Shown here piece by piece: positions 16,204 through 25,146 of a stretch of 48,029 nucleotides of DNA. The notes under the pieces were generated by a model, which was given only the letters and a program-made list of their open reading frames with translations, was not told where the DNA came from and did no database searches. The position numbers and the translations under genes are program-made. Origin of the DNA: Opitutaceae bacterium (GTDB lineage: Bacteria; Verrucomicrobiota; Verrucomicrobiia; Opitutales; Opitutaceae); assembly GCA_027485815.1 (NCBI GenBank), contig JAIXQE010000027.1:1-48029 (forward strand), in the 5' to 3' direction. Position 1 is the stretch's first letter, and every line of letters begins with the position of its first letter.

Positions 16204-17586
16204 GTGAAGCTGTTACCCTACCCCCTTCGCGCGCGGTTGGCCTCCCTTGGGCTAGGGTTCGCCCTCGCCGCGTTGGCCGGCGCCGCCGAGCGCCCGGTCC
16301 CGCCCAGCTTCCTGCTCATCCTCTCCGACGACCAGAGCTGGGTCGGCACCTCCCTCCCGATGATCCCGGGCCGGCCGGACACCGCCAGCGACCACTTCCG
16401 TACCCCCAACCTGGAGCGCCTCGCCGCCCAGGGGATGCGCTTCACCGACGGCTACAGCCCGGCCCCCTACTGCTGCCCCACCCGCCGCAGCCTGCAGGTC
16501 GGCCAATCCCCCGCCCGCCACGAGTACCAGCGCGACCGGGAGGGCTGGCCCGCCGTCTACCGCCGCCAGCTGAACGTGCCCCGCCTCCTCAAGGCCGCCG
16601 ACGCCCGTTACCGCACCGCCCACCTCGGCAAGTGGGACCACCGCTACGACGGGATCAGCCCCGCCGACCAGGGCTTTGACGTCAGCGATGGGGTCACCAG
16701 CAACGCGACCGGCGGCGGCCGCGACGCCGGGGGCGAGCCCGCGCGCGACGACCCGAAGCTCATCCGCTCGTTGACCGACCGCGCCACCGCCTTCCTCGCC
16801 GAACAGGCCCGGGAAGGCCGCCCGTTCTTCCTCCAAGTGTCCCATTACGCGGTCCACCTGGAGATCCAGTACTCCCCGGAATCCTTCGCCCAGGCGCAGT
16901 CGTGGCCCGTGGGCCAGAAGCACCGGCTGCCCTCCTTCGCCGCGATGACCCACGACCTCGACGCCGGGGTCGGCCGCCTCCTCGACGAGCTCAGCCGGCT
17001 CGGGCTGCGCGAGCGGACCTACGTGATCTTCATGTCCGACAACGGCGGCCGCCCGACCCTGCCCGGCGTGAGCAACGACGGCCCGGGCCTCAATCATCCC
17101 CTGCGTGCCGGCAAGGGCACCCTCTACGAGGGCGGCATCCGCGTGCCCTTCTTGGTCGCCGGGCCGGGCGTGCAGCCCGGGAGCGTGAGCCGGGTGCCGG
17201 TCACCGGCCTCGACCTGCTCCCGACCTTCGCCGACTTTGCCGGCTACCGGGAGCCGCTCCCGCCGGAGCTCGATGGCGGCAGCCTGCGCGCGGTGTGGCT
17301 GGGAGGCGGGGTGGGGGAGGTCCGCCGCCGCCGGCCCTACCTGATCTTCCACCAAGCGGTCGACCGCCGCGCCCAGACGGCGCTCCGGCAGGGCGACCTC
17401 AAGCTCGTCAAGAACTGGACCACCGGCCAGGTCGAGCTCTTCGACCTCGCCCAGGACCTCGGCGAGACGCGGGACCTGGCCGCCGAGCGCCCGGCCGAGA
17501 AAGCCGCCCTGCTTCGCCTGGCCGAGGCCTACGTCGCGGAGGTGGGTGCCGAGACGCGGCAGCTGGGTAAGGCCAAGGACGACTAG
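16204..17586 (+). CDS. Secreted formylglycine-type sulfatase
   Basis: A 460-residue exported arylsulfatase-family enzyme that hydrolyses sulfate esters, most likely on polysaccharides in this type of organism. The GTG at 16204 is chosen because it gives a signal peptide (LASLGLGFALAALAGAAE); G-rich sequence just upstream could pair with 16S rRNA. The N-terminal LSDDQ (41-44) supplies metal-binding aspartates. C90-C91-P92-T93-R94 is the C-x-P-x-R signature in which the first Cys is converted to formylglycine, so a sulfatase-maturating enzyme must exist elsewhere in the genome. HLGKWDH and the later SDNGG complete the active site. The C-terminal subdomain ends with LKLVKNWTTGQVELFDLAQDLGETRDLA, typical of the family. 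It is followed after 58 bp by a secreted PQQ-like protein on the same strand. Confidence 0.93.
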   Translation: MKLLPYPLRARLASLGLGFALAALAGAAERPVPPSFLLILSDDQSWVGTSLPMIPGRPDTASDHFRTPNLERLAAQGMRFTDGYSPAPYCCPTRRSLQVGQSPARHEYQRDREGWPAVYRRQLNVPRLLKAADARYRTAHLGKWDHRYDGISPADQGFDVSDGVTSNATGGGRDAGGEPARDDPKLIRSLTDRATAFLAEQAREGRPFFLQVSHYAVHLEIQYSPESFAQAQSWPVGQKHRLPSFAAMTHDLDAGVGRLLDELSRLGLRERTYVIFMSDNGGRPTLPGVSNDGPGLNHPLRAGKGTLYEGGIRVPFLVAGPGVQPGSVSRVPVTGLDLLPTFADFAGYREPLPPELDGGSLRAVWLGGGVGEVRRRRPYLIFHQAVDRRAQTALRQGDLKLVKNWTTGQVELFDLAQDLGETRDLAAERPAEKAALLRLAEAYVAEVGAETRQLGKAKDD

Positions 17587-17644
17587 TCGCGCGGCCCGCT
17601 TGACCGGCGGGAGCTTCCGGATTCCGAGTAAGCGAAATCCCCCT

Positions 17645-19000
17645 ATGCCCTCGTCGCCCCGTCGTCTACCCCTGCTCGCCCTCCTCGCCCTCGTCACCCC
17701 CGTCTCGGTCCTCGCGAACTGGGACAATTGGCGCGGCCCCGCCCACAACGGCTCCAGCCCCGAGACCAACCTGCCCGCCACCTTCTCGCGCACCGAGAAC
17801 GTGAAGTGGGCCGTTACCCTCCCCGGCCCCTCCGCCGCGACCCCGGTCATCTGGGGCGACCGCGTGTTCCTCCCCGCCGCGGACGCGGCCTCGGGCCAGC
17901 AGGCGGCCCTCTGCCTCGACCGCCGCACGGGAGCCGTGCTCTGGCGCGCCGACATCTCCGCGTTCTCGACCGATGGCCAGTACAGCAACTCCTGCTCGCC
18001 CTCCCCGGTCACGGACGGCCGCACGGTGGTCTTTTTCTTCGGCACCGGGGAACTCGTCGCCTTCACCGTCGAGGGCCGGAAGCTCTGGGAGCGCAACCTC
18101 GGGCCCTTCGCCTTCCAGTGGACCTTCGCCACCAGCCCGCTCCTGCACGATGGGCGCCTGGTGATTCAGGTGCTCCAGCGCGACGTCGCCGTGCGCAGCA
18201 AGGGCAAGCCCACCGGCAACGAGTCCTACCTGCTCGCCCTCGAGCCCGCGACCGGCCGCGAGCTCTGGCGGGTCCTCCGGCCCTCCGACGCGGTGGCCGA
18301 GTCCCGTGAGGCCTTCAGCACGCCCCTGCCGTTCGAGCACCAGGGCCGGCACGAGCTGGTCGTCATCGGCGGCGATCGCCTCACGGGCCACGACCCGGCG
18401 ACGGGCCGCGAGCTGTGGAGCTGGGGCACCTGGAACACCACGCGCATCGGCCACTGGCGCCTCGTGCCCTCGCCCACGGCCGGCGGCGGGGTCCTCCTGG
18501 CCTGCGCCCCGAAGAACGCCCCGGTCTACGCGGTAAAGGCGGGCGGCTCCGGCACGCTCTCCTTCCGCGATCTGGCGTGGCAGAGCCACGTGCAGCAGAC
18601 GGAGGTCGCGGCCGAAGTCGCCCCGTCCCGCAATGAGCGTGACCTCACCTCGGACGTGCCCTCGCCGCTGTATTACGGTGGCCGCTTCTACATCCTCAAT
18701 GGCGTGAAGCGGAAACTCTACTGCGTGAATCCGGCCGACGGCGCGGTGATCTGGAGCGGAGACCTCGGCGGGCGCTCCGTCCTGCAGGCCTCACCGACGG
18801 CCGCGGACGGCCGGATCTACGTGATGAACTTCGATGCCGACGTGTTCGTGATCCAGGCGGGGGGCGATGCCTTCCGGCTGCTGCACACGGCGAACTTCCG
18901 CGACGAGGGGGACGACACCCGCCACCGCTCCAGCGTGGCGATCGCCCACGGGAACCTGTTCGTGCGCACCGGCACCAAGCTCTACGCCCTCGGCCGCTGA
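17645..19000 (+). CDS. Secreted PQQ-like beta-propeller protein
   Basis: A 451-residue exported protein with a Sec signal peptide (LLALLALVTPVSVLA) and a mature N-terminus NWDNWRGPAHNGSSPE, the usual start of PVC-group PQQ_2 propeller proteins. Repeated blades carry W-R and LW motifs such as DRRTGAVLWRADI, EGRKLWERNL, PATGRELWRVL and PADGAVIWSGDL. The PQQ-type W-docking repeats are present, but I see no dehydrogenase active-site Asp/Glu set and no heme motif, so enzyme activity is unlikely. It may be a binding or scaffold protein in the periplasm. It lies 58 bp after the sulfatase on the same strand and is probably co-transcribed with it. It faces the NHLM transporter genes tail-to-tail. Confidence 0.85.
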   Translation: MPSSPRRLPLLALLALVTPVSVLANWDNWRGPAHNGSSPETNLPATFSRTENVKWAVTLPGPSAATPVIWGDRVFLPAADAASGQQAALCLDRRTGAVLWRADISAFSTDGQYSNSCSPSPVTDGRTVVFFFGTGELVAFTVEGRKLWERNLGPFAFQWTFATSPLLHDGRLVIQVLQRDVAVRSKGKPTGNESYLLALEPATGRELWRVLRPSDAVAESREAFSTPLPFEHQGRHELVVIGGDRLTGHDPATGRELWSWGTWNTTRIGHWRLVPSPTAGGGVLLACAPKNAPVYAVKAGGSGTLSFRDLAWQSHVQQTEVAAEVAPSRNERDLTSDVPSPLYYGGRFYILNGVKRKLYCVNPADGAVIWSGDLGGRSVLQASPTAADGRIYVMNFDADVFVIQAGGDAFRLLHTANFRDEGDDTRHRSSVAIAHGNLFVRTGTKLYALGR

Positions 19001-19007
19001 GCGGCCG
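18991..19007. terminator. Possible bidirectional hairpin at convergent gene ends
   Basis: CGGCCGC-TGA-GCGGCCG is a perfect 7-bp stem whose loop is the stop codon of the PQQ-like gene. It lies within the 63-bp gap before the end of the convergent ABC transporter gene. No T-tract follows on either strand, so the terminator role is weakly supported. Confidence 0.3.
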
Positions 19008-19063
19008 GCCAGGGTGGCCGCGGATTGGGGTGTCCGTGCTGCAGATGTGGCCGCGACCCGGGT

Positions 19064-21967
19064 TCAGGCTACCTGGCGCCGCACCAGCTCGCGGAAGAGG
19101 CCTTCCTGCGCCGCCAGTTCCTCGTAGGTGCCCGTCTGGACGATCCGGCCCTCCGCCAGCACGTGAATGCGGTCGGCGTTCACCACCGTGCTGAGCCGGT
19201 GCGCGATCACGAGGCGGGTGCACTGGAGCTGCTCGAGGCTCCGGCTGACGACCGCCTGGGTGCGGTTGTCGAGCGCGCTGGTGGCCTCGTCGAGGAACAG
19301 GATCCGCGGCTGCCGGGCCAACGCCCGGGCGATGAGGAGCCGTTGCCGCTGGCCGCCGGACAGGGTGCTGGAACCCTCGCCGATCACCGTGTGCATCCCC
19401 ATCGGCAGCGCGCGGATGTCGTCCTCGAGGCCGGCGTGCCGGGCGGCCGCCCACGCCTCATCGAGCGTGAGGAGCCCGCCGCCGCGGATGTTCTCCAGCA
19501 GGCTGCCGGGCATCAGCCGGCCCGCCTGCAGGACCACGCCGAGCTGGCGGCGGACCGCGGTGACATCCAGCGCGGCGAGGTTGCGGCCGTCGTAATGCAC
19601 GGCGCCCCGCTCCGGCCGCTCAAATCCGAGCAGCAGGCGCAGCAGGGTGGATTTGCCGGAGCCGGACGGGCCCACGAACGCCACGAACTCCCCCGGCGCG
19701 ATCCGCAGGGAAACGTCCTGCAGCACCGGCTGGGCCTGGCCCTCGTAGCGGAAGGAGACGTGCGCGAGCTCGATCGCGCCGGAGAGTTCGCCGGGATCGC
19801 CCGCCTCGCCCGCGACCTCCGGCGGGGCCTGGAGGATGACCTCGAGCCGCTCCGCCAGCGGCGCCGCGGCCGTGAGCAGCAGCGCCGACTCGCCGAGGGC
19901 GATCGCCGCCGCGAGGCCCTGGGTCAGCGCGGCCACGAGCGTGAGGAACACCGCCGGGGAAGGCTCGGGTCCGCCCAAGGCACCGAGGCCCGCGATGAGC
20001 GCCGCGAGCGCCGCCATCGGCAGCGCGGCCAGCAGCGTCGCCAGGCGGCCGTGGGCCTCGCGCGCGGCCAACGCGTGGCGGCGCAGCCCCGCGAACCCCG
20101 CGGCCCACCGCGTGAAGGCCCCGCGTTCCGCCGCCGCCACCCGCAGTTTGGCGAGCCCCCCGAGTAGCTCCAGCAGCAGACCCGCGAGCTCCCCCTGTCG
20201 CCGCGCCTGCCCCCGCACGTCCCGGAGCTGCCGGTAGGCCGTCAGCAGCGCCGCGCCCACGGGGATCACCATCAACGCGAGGGCGCCCGGCGCCACCCGC
20301 GGATCCACCAGGGCGATCAGCCCTACCGCGGAGACCGCGGTCACGGCCGGGATCAGGGTGCCGGCGATCACGCCCCCGAGCAGTTGGCGCAGGGTCGAGA
20401 CCGCCAGCGCGCGCTGCCCGAGGTCGCCGGCCGAGAAGCCGCGGAAGAACCCCGCCGGAAGCCGCAGCAGCCGGTCCATCACCGCGGCCCCCAGCGCCGC
20501 GTCGGCCCGCCCCTCGAGCCGCAGCAGCGCCAGACCCTGGACGACCTGCAGGCACGCCGCGGCGAACAATCCCGCCGCCAATCCGGCCAGCGCCAACGCC
20601 AGATCGCCGCGGTCGCCCCGCGGGATGACGGAGCCCAGGACCCAACCGGAAAGGGCGGGTGCAAGCCAGCTGACCAACCCGGCGCCCACCAGGAACAACG
20701 CGAGGTGGGCCGCGTCCGGACCACCGTGCCGCAGGCCGAAGGCCAGCGTCGCGCGCAGCCGCAGGGCGGTCGCCGGCAGGCTCCGGTAAAACATCACGGC
20801 AGTCGGACCCACGTCCGCCGCGCCGGCCGCGTCCGCACGCCGGCGTTCGCCCGTCGCGGGATCCCAGATGTCGTAGCCGCCGCCGGGTCGCGGCAGCAGC
20901 GCGAGGGGTTCCCCGGTGTTGCGGCGCCAGCCGAGGAATGGGCCGGCTTCCTCCCGCCCCCAATCCGCCGGCAGGGTGATCCGCCGGCTGCGCACGCCGT
21001 TGCCCACGAGGATTTCGCCCAACGGGTCGCGGGGCGGCGGTGCGTCCGGCCGCCGCGGGGGCGCGGTGAGCGTCAGGCCCGCCGCGGCTCCGACCGCGGC
21101 GCAGGCGGCGAACAGCGGGTCGGTGCCCTCGGCCGACGCGGGGGCGTCGCGGCGTTCACCCGTCAGCGCGGCCAGCTCCTCCAGCGCGCGCGAGAGCTGG
21201 CGGGCCTGGCGTGTCTCTCGCGCGCGCCGCCGGTTCAGCTCGTCGACGTCGCCCAGCCGCGCGTTGAGGGCCGCCGCCTCGAGGAAGAGTCCGTGCCAGG
21301 CCGCGAGTGCCCCCTCAGCCTGCCCGGACGCCAGTAGGGCCGGTGTGTCCGCCACCCGCACGGGGCCGGGAGTGAGCACCTCCACCCAGCAGCGGTGATC
21401 GACCGGCACCCACGGGCGGCCGACGTCGGGGCCGATCTCCTCGGTGCCGACATACAGCCCGGTGCCCTGCCCCAACCGGAGCCAGAGCAGGCCCCGCTGG
21501 GCGCGGCAGCGGCGGCCGGCCGCGATTTCCTGATCGCCTTCCGTCCCCAGCAGCACGTCCGCCGGCGGCACACCGGGCAGCGCTTCCGCCAACGCCTGCG
21601 TGAGGCTGGTCGTCCAGCGGTCCAGCCGCGCCGCGATCCACGCGAGCGGCGCATCCTCCTCCACGGCCGCCCAGAGCGCCGCGACGGGCACCGGTTGCAG
21701 CCGCGTGCCCTCGAGGCCGCTCGCGAGCACGGCCAGCCGGTGGTCCCCCGCGGCGAAGCCGAACGCGAGTTCCCCTGGCCGGAGCGTCACGCACGGCCGG
21801 CGGCCGCCCGCCTCCTCGTCGGCGGGCACGAGGAACAGGTTCACCTCACCGGCGGTCACGAGCCACGCGAGCGCGGGATCATCGAGCCGGAACGGGGTGC
21901 GGCCGGAGAGTTCGCGGGGCGGCCCCGGCGGCAGCCAGGCGGGCGGGAGGGCGGGGGCGGCGTCCAT
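19064..21967 (-). CDS. NHLM/NHLP-type peptide-export ABC transporter (permease/ATPase, no peptidase)
   Basis: A 967-residue ABC exporter of the NHLM 'permease/ATP-binding' type (the TIGR03797-like partner). The first roughly 380 residues are a soluble region. It is not a C39 peptidase but the long N-terminal extension of this subfamily, and it includes a second region rich in [18 protein letters not shown] (coiled-coil-like). A membrane domain follows (helices around residues 430-680), then the nucleotide-binding domain: Walker A GPSGSGKS (766-773), signature LSGGQ (869-873), Walker B ILFLDE (889-894), and the H-loop His in AHRLS (923). All catalytic residues are intact. It starts 3 bp after the stop of the peptidase-containing transporter and is the last gene of the unit. 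Together the two are expected to export leader-peptide-bearing RiPP-type peptides. Confidence 0.88.
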   Translation of the reverse strand: MDAAPALPPAWLPPGPPRELSGRTPFRLDDPALAWLVTAGEVNLFLVPADEEAGGRRPCVTLRPGELAFGFAAGDHRLAVLASGLEGTRLQPVPVAALWAAVEEDAPLAWIAARLDRWTTSLTQALAEALPGVPPADVLLGTEGDQEIAAGRRCRAQRGLLWLRLGQGTGLYVGTEEIGPDVGRPWVPVDHRCWVEVLTPGPVRVADTPALLASGQAEGALAAWHGLFLEAAALNARLGDVDELNRRRARETRQARQLSRALEELAALTGERRDAPASAEGTDPLFAACAAVGAAAGLTLTAPPRRPDAPPPRDPLGEILVGNGVRSRRITLPADWGREEAGPFLGWRRNTGEPLALLPRPGGGYDIWDPATGERRRADAAGAADVGPTAVMFYRSLPATALRLRATLAFGLRHGGPDAAHLALFLVGAGLVSWLAPALSGWVLGSVIPRGDRGDLALALAGLAAGLFAAACLQVVQGLALLRLEGRADAALGAAVMDRLLRLPAGFFRGFSAGDLGQRALAVSTLRQLLGGVIAGTLIPAVTAVSAVGLIALVDPRVAPGALALMVIPVGAALLTAYRQLRDVRGQARRQGELAGLLLELLGGLAKLRVAAAERGAFTRWAAGFAGLRRHALAAREAHGRLATLLAALPMAALAALIAGLGALGGPEPSPAVFLTLVAALTQGLAAAIALGESALLLTAAAPLAERLEVILQAPPEVAGEAGDPGELSGAIELAHVSFRYEGQAQPVLQDVSLRIAPGEFVAFVGPSGSGKSTLLRLLLGFERPERGAVHYDGRNLAALDVTAVRRQLGVVLQAGRLMPGSLLENIRGGGLLTLDEAWAAARHAGLEDDIRALPMGMHTVIGEGSSTLSGGQRQRLLIARALARQPRILFLDEATSALDNRTQAVVSRSLEQLQCTRLVIAHRLSTVVNADRIHVLAEGRIVQTGTYEELAAQEGLFRELVRRQVA

Positions 21968-21970
21968 CGG

Positions 21971-24124
21971 TCAGTGGGCGATGAGCCGGGCATAGGGGCC
22001 CGGTTGCGCCTTGAGTTCCTCGTGCGTGCCGCGCTGCACGACCTCGCCCTTCTCCAACACCAGAATCTCGTCGCAGTCCCGGATGGTGCTCAGCCGGTGG
22101 GCGACGATCAGGCAGGTGCACCCGCGGCGACGCAGCTGCGCGTCGACCTGCCGCTCCACCTCGGCGTCGAGCGCACTGGTCGCCTCGTCGAGGATCAGCA
22201 CCGCCGGGGAGCTGACGAGCGCGCGGGCGATCTCGAGGCGCTGGCGCTGGCCGCCGCTGAAGTTGCGCCCGCCCTCCTCGACGGGGCCCTCGTAGGCGCC
22301 GGGCCGGGCCGCGATCGCGTCGTGGATGCAGGCGTCCTTGGCGGCCCGCACCATCGCGGCGTCGGCGACGGTGCCGTCCCAGAGCGTGAGGTTGTCGCGC
22401 ACCGAACCCGCGAAGAGGAACACGTCCTGGTCGACGAGGCCGACCGAAGCTGCGAGCAGTTCCCGGGGGTGCGCGGCGCGGGGGCGGCCGTCGAGGAGGA
22501 TCTCGCCGGACCAGGGTTGGGCGAGGCCGGCGAGCAGGCGGGAGACGGTGGATTTGCCGCTGCCGGTCGCGCCGACGAGTGCCACGCGCTGGCCCGGGCG
22601 GAGGACGAGGGAAAAGTCGCGGATGAGGGGCGGCTCCAGGCGGCTGTAGCCGAAGGCGACGCCGCGGAACTCGACGTGGCCCGCGAGGCGTACCGGGGAG
22701 CGGCCGGCGGGGGCCGGGGCGGGGGTGGCCTCCGGGGCGAAGTGCAGCACGTCGTCGAGCCGCGTGAGGTCGCCCTGCAGGTCCTGGATCATCCGGCTGA
22801 GGCCGACCAGTTCGCCGAGGGGGCGGAGGAAGCTGGCGGTGAGCATCTGGATGGCGAGGAGGCCGCCGACGGTGAGCGTGCCGGCGAGGACCGCGTGGCT
22901 GCCGGCGGCGAGGACCGCAGCGGCGGCGGCGGCGGCGAGGAAGGGCGGCGCGGCGCCGAGCCAGAGCGAGGGCAGGCCGAGGGCCTGTTCGCCGCGGGCG
23001 ACCTTGGCCTGGAAGCCGGACCAGCGGGTGAAGAAGTCCCCTTCCGTCCCACCGGCCTTCAGCGACTCGATCATCTGGATGCCGTGCATCGTGGTGCCGA
23101 CCAGCCGTCCGCGGTCGGTCTGCAGCTTGCGGTTGAGGTCGATCCGCCGGCGCGCGACGAGCTGCAGCGCGCCGACGTTGAGGGCCGCGACGGCCAGGGC
23201 GAGGGCGGCCCAGCCGGCTCCGTGTCCCCAGAGGGCCGCGAGGTAGACGAGCGCGGTGAGGAGCCCGATCGCCGCCGCGGCCAGCCGCCCCGAAAGGACC
23301 ATCGCGACGCGGTCGTGCGCGAGCACGCGGGCGCCGAGGTCGCCGGCGGAGCGTTGGACGAAGAACTCCATCGGGAGGCGCAGCAGGTGCCAGAGGAAGC
23401 GGCCCGCGCCGGCGACGGAGAGGCGGGTCTCCAGCCGGCGGAGGGCGCCCTCCTGCAACCAGGTGAGCGCGGCCGTCAGCGCGGCGGCCAGCAGCAGGGC
23501 GGCGGCCCAGGGTCCGGCCTCGGTCCGGCCGCCGGCGAGCAACTCCTCATCGACGAAACCCTGCAGGAGCGCCGGCAGCACGACCCCGGGCACCGCGAGG
23601 AGCAGGCCGGCGAGGATGGCGAACGCGAGGGCGGGTCCGCTGCCGGCAAGCCGCGGCCGGAGTCCGGCCCAGGAGGAGGGGCCGCGGCCGCCGGGCTGGA
23701 AGCCCTCCCCGCGGCGGAAGGTCAGCGCGATGCCGGTGTACTGCCGGCTGAATTCCGCGAGGTCGACCTCGCGGCGGCCGCCGGCGGGATCGTTGAGGCG
23801 CGCGCCGCGGGCGGTGAAGCCCTCGAGGACCACGAAGTGGTTGAAGCCCCAGAAGAGGATGCAGGGCGGCGCCTGCTCGCGGAGTTTCTCCACCGTGAGC
23901 CGCCAGCCCTGCCCCTGCAGCCCGTAACGCTCCGCCGCGCGTAGCAGGTTGCTCGCCTTGCTCCCGTCGCGGGAAACCCCGCACGCGACGCGCAGCTCCT
24001 CCAGCGGCACGTGGCGCCCGTGGTGGCCGAGCACCATCCCGAGGCACGCGGCGCCGCATTCGACGACCTCCATCTGGAGGAGCGTCGGCGTGCGGACCGG
24101 GCGGGGAAGCGGGGGCGCGGCCAC
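21971..24124 (-). CDS. NHLM/NHLP-type peptidase-containing ABC transporter (C39)
   Basis: A 717-residue bifunctional exporter that cleaves a leader peptide and transports the product. The N-terminal C39 peptidase domain has QMEVVECGAACL with catalytic Cys23, His96 in GFNHFVVLEG and Asp112 in LNDPAGG, so it looks active. A transmembrane domain of six helices (about 160-450) follows. The ATPase has Walker A GATGSGKS (518-525), signature FSGGQ (622-626), Walker B VLILDE (642-647) and His676. The start is a GTG at 24124, directly after the adaptor gene's stop. The arrangement adaptor, C39-ABC, second ABC is the NHLM (TIGR03794/03796/03797-type) bacteriocin export cassette. Substrates of this family are cut after a double-Gly-type site. 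No such precursor is encoded in the neighbourhood. Confidence 0.92.
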   Translation of the reverse strand: MAAPPLPRPVRTPTLLQMEVVECGAACLGMVLGHHGRHVPLEELRVACGVSRDGSKASNLLRAAERYGLQGQGWRLTVEKLREQAPPCILFWGFNHFVVLEGFTARGARLNDPAGGRREVDLAEFSRQYTGIALTFRRGEGFQPGGRGPSSWAGLRPRLAGSGPALAFAILAGLLLAVPGVVLPALLQGFVDEELLAGGRTEAGPWAAALLLAAALTAALTWLQEGALRRLETRLSVAGAGRFLWHLLRLPMEFFVQRSAGDLGARVLAHDRVAMVLSGRLAAAAIGLLTALVYLAALWGHGAGWAALALAVAALNVGALQLVARRRIDLNRKLQTDRGRLVGTTMHGIQMIESLKAGGTEGDFFTRWSGFQAKVARGEQALGLPSLWLGAAPPFLAAAAAAAVLAAGSHAVLAGTLTVGGLLAIQMLTASFLRPLGELVGLSRMIQDLQGDLTRLDDVLHFAPEATPAPAPAGRSPVRLAGHVEFRGVAFGYSRLEPPLIRDFSLVLRPGQRVALVGATGSGKSTVSRLLAGLAQPWSGEILLDGRPRAAHPRELLAASVGLVDQDVFLFAGSVRDNLTLWDGTVADAAMVRAAKDACIHDAIAARPGAYEGPVEEGGRNFSGGQRQRLEIARALVSSPAVLILDEATSALDAEVERQVDAQLRRRGCTCLIVAHRLSTIRDCDEILVLEKGEVVQRGTHEELKAQPGPYARLIAH

Positions 24125-24125
24125 G

Positions 24126-24734
24126 TCAGCGGGCGGGGCGGGGCAAGATCAGGTTCAGAGGGCGCTCCGAGCGGATCAGGATCCGGGCGGCGCAGAGCCG
24201 GCCGGGCGCGAGCGGGGTCTCAAGGGCGCGCGGGAGGGTCCGGCGCGGCGTGCCGTCGGGTCCGGGCAGGAGCCGCACGCGCACCTCGTAGGTCAGCCCC
24301 GGGGCGCCCAAGTGGCGGGCCAGCGCCTCATTGCCGAGGCGCGCCGTCCGGGCCGCGTCGGTCGCGGGCAGCGGGTCGAGCGACTCGACCTGACCCTCGA
24401 GGTAGCCGTGTTCCGTGACCGCGAGGCCGATCGGGCTGAGGCGCACCGCCTGTCCGGGCCGCACGAGGGCGAGCTCCGCCGGGGGCACGTAGAGCACCGC
24501 GGTGAGGGCGCCGGGGGTCGCGTCCGCCACGAGGGCGCCCGCGGCCTCGACCTGGGTCTCGATGCGGCCGAGGACGGCCCAGAGCAGGCCCGCGGCGATC
24601 ACCGCGCCGGCGGCGGCGAGGGCGAGCCAGCGCCGCGGGTTGGTGACGACCAGCGCCTGGTCCAGCTGGTCGGGCGAGTTGAGTTCCGCGAGCGCGGCCT
24701 CGCGGAAGAGGTTGCCGGGGGAAGGGGCGGCCAT
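24126..24734 (-). CDS. NHLM-type secretion adaptor (short HlyD-like protein)
   Basis: A 202-residue membrane-fusion-like protein. Residues 1-34 (FREAALAELNSPDQLDQALVV) match the typical cytoplasmic start of NHLM secretion proteins, followed by one transmembrane helix (about 35-56). The periplasmic part has a lipoyl/barrel-sandwich pattern (VEAAGALVADATPGALTAVLYVPPAELALVRPGQAVRLSP) and a C-terminal beta domain ending in RILIRSERPLN. The long alpha-helical hairpin of classical HlyD is missing, which is usual for this subfamily but leaves open how the outer membrane is bridged. The ATG is at 24734. It lies 1 bp before the C39 transporter start and 49 bp after the DUF486 gene. Confidence 0.82.
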   Translation of the reverse strand: MAAPSPGNLFREAALAELNSPDQLDQALVVTNPRRWLALAAAGAVIAAGLLWAVLGRIETQVEAAGALVADATPGALTAVLYVPPAELALVRPGQAVRLSPIGLAVTEHGYLEGQVESLDPLPATDAARTARLGNEALARHLGAPGLTYEVRVRLLPGPDGTPRRTLPRALETPLAPGRLCAARILIRSERPLNLILPRPAR

Positions 24735-24783
24735 CGGGAAAAGGGGTGGGGCAGGGAAGGGGCCGCGGGGGGCGCGGCGGGAT

Positions 24784-25137
24784 TCAGGGGGCGGCGGGTT
24801 TCACCCCAACGGCGAAGTAAACCGCGCCGAGGATCAGGAGGAAGCTCACCGCGTAGTTCCAGGTGAGTTTCTCCCCCAGCACCAGCCAGGCGAAGGCGAC
24901 GAACACGCCGAGGGTGATCACCTCCTGCATCACCTTCAGCTGGTAGCCCGTCATCCCGTTGGCGTAGCCGATGCGGTTGGCGGGCACCATCAGCAGGTAT
25001 TCGAAGAAGGCGATGCCCCAGGAGACGAGGATCACGAACCCGAGCGAGCGGCCCTCGAAGAACTTGAGCTTCAGCTGGCCGTACCAGGCGAAGGTCATGA
25101 AGAGGTTCGAGGCCAGCAGCAGCAGGAAGGTCTTCAC
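24784..25137 (-). CDS. DUF486 (DMT-like) small membrane protein
   Basis: A 117-residue integral membrane protein with four predicted helices (around 3-20, 30-50, 70-90, 96-112). It matches the DUF486 family, related to small multidrug-resistance/DMT transporters: GQLKLKF, SWGIAFFEYLLMVPANRIGY, QLKVMQEVITLGVF, LGEKLTWNY. The start codon is a GTG at 25137. It sits between the epimerase gene (9 bp upstream) and the NHLM adaptor gene, all on the minus strand. Transport substrate unknown. DUF486 genes occur widely and singly, so a link to peptide export is only positional. Confidence 0.85.
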   Translation of the reverse strand: MKTFLLLLASNLFMTFAWYGQLKLKFFEGRSLGFVILVSWGIAFFEYLLMVPANRIGYANGMTGYQLKVMQEVITLGVFVAFAWLVLGEKLTWNYAVSFLLILGAVYFAVGVKPAAP

Positions 25138-25146
25138 GAGGGTCGG

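Noticed and set aside
16252-18132. A 626-codon minus-strand open frame across the sulfatase and PQQ genes
   Set aside because: It spans two verified plus-strand genes and their gap. The translation has no domain signature.
21395-23944. An 849-codon plus-strand open frame opposite the ABC transporters
   Set aside because: Both transporters on the minus strand have intact Walker A, signature and Walker B motifs. The plus-strand translation is Glu/Arg/Ala noise.
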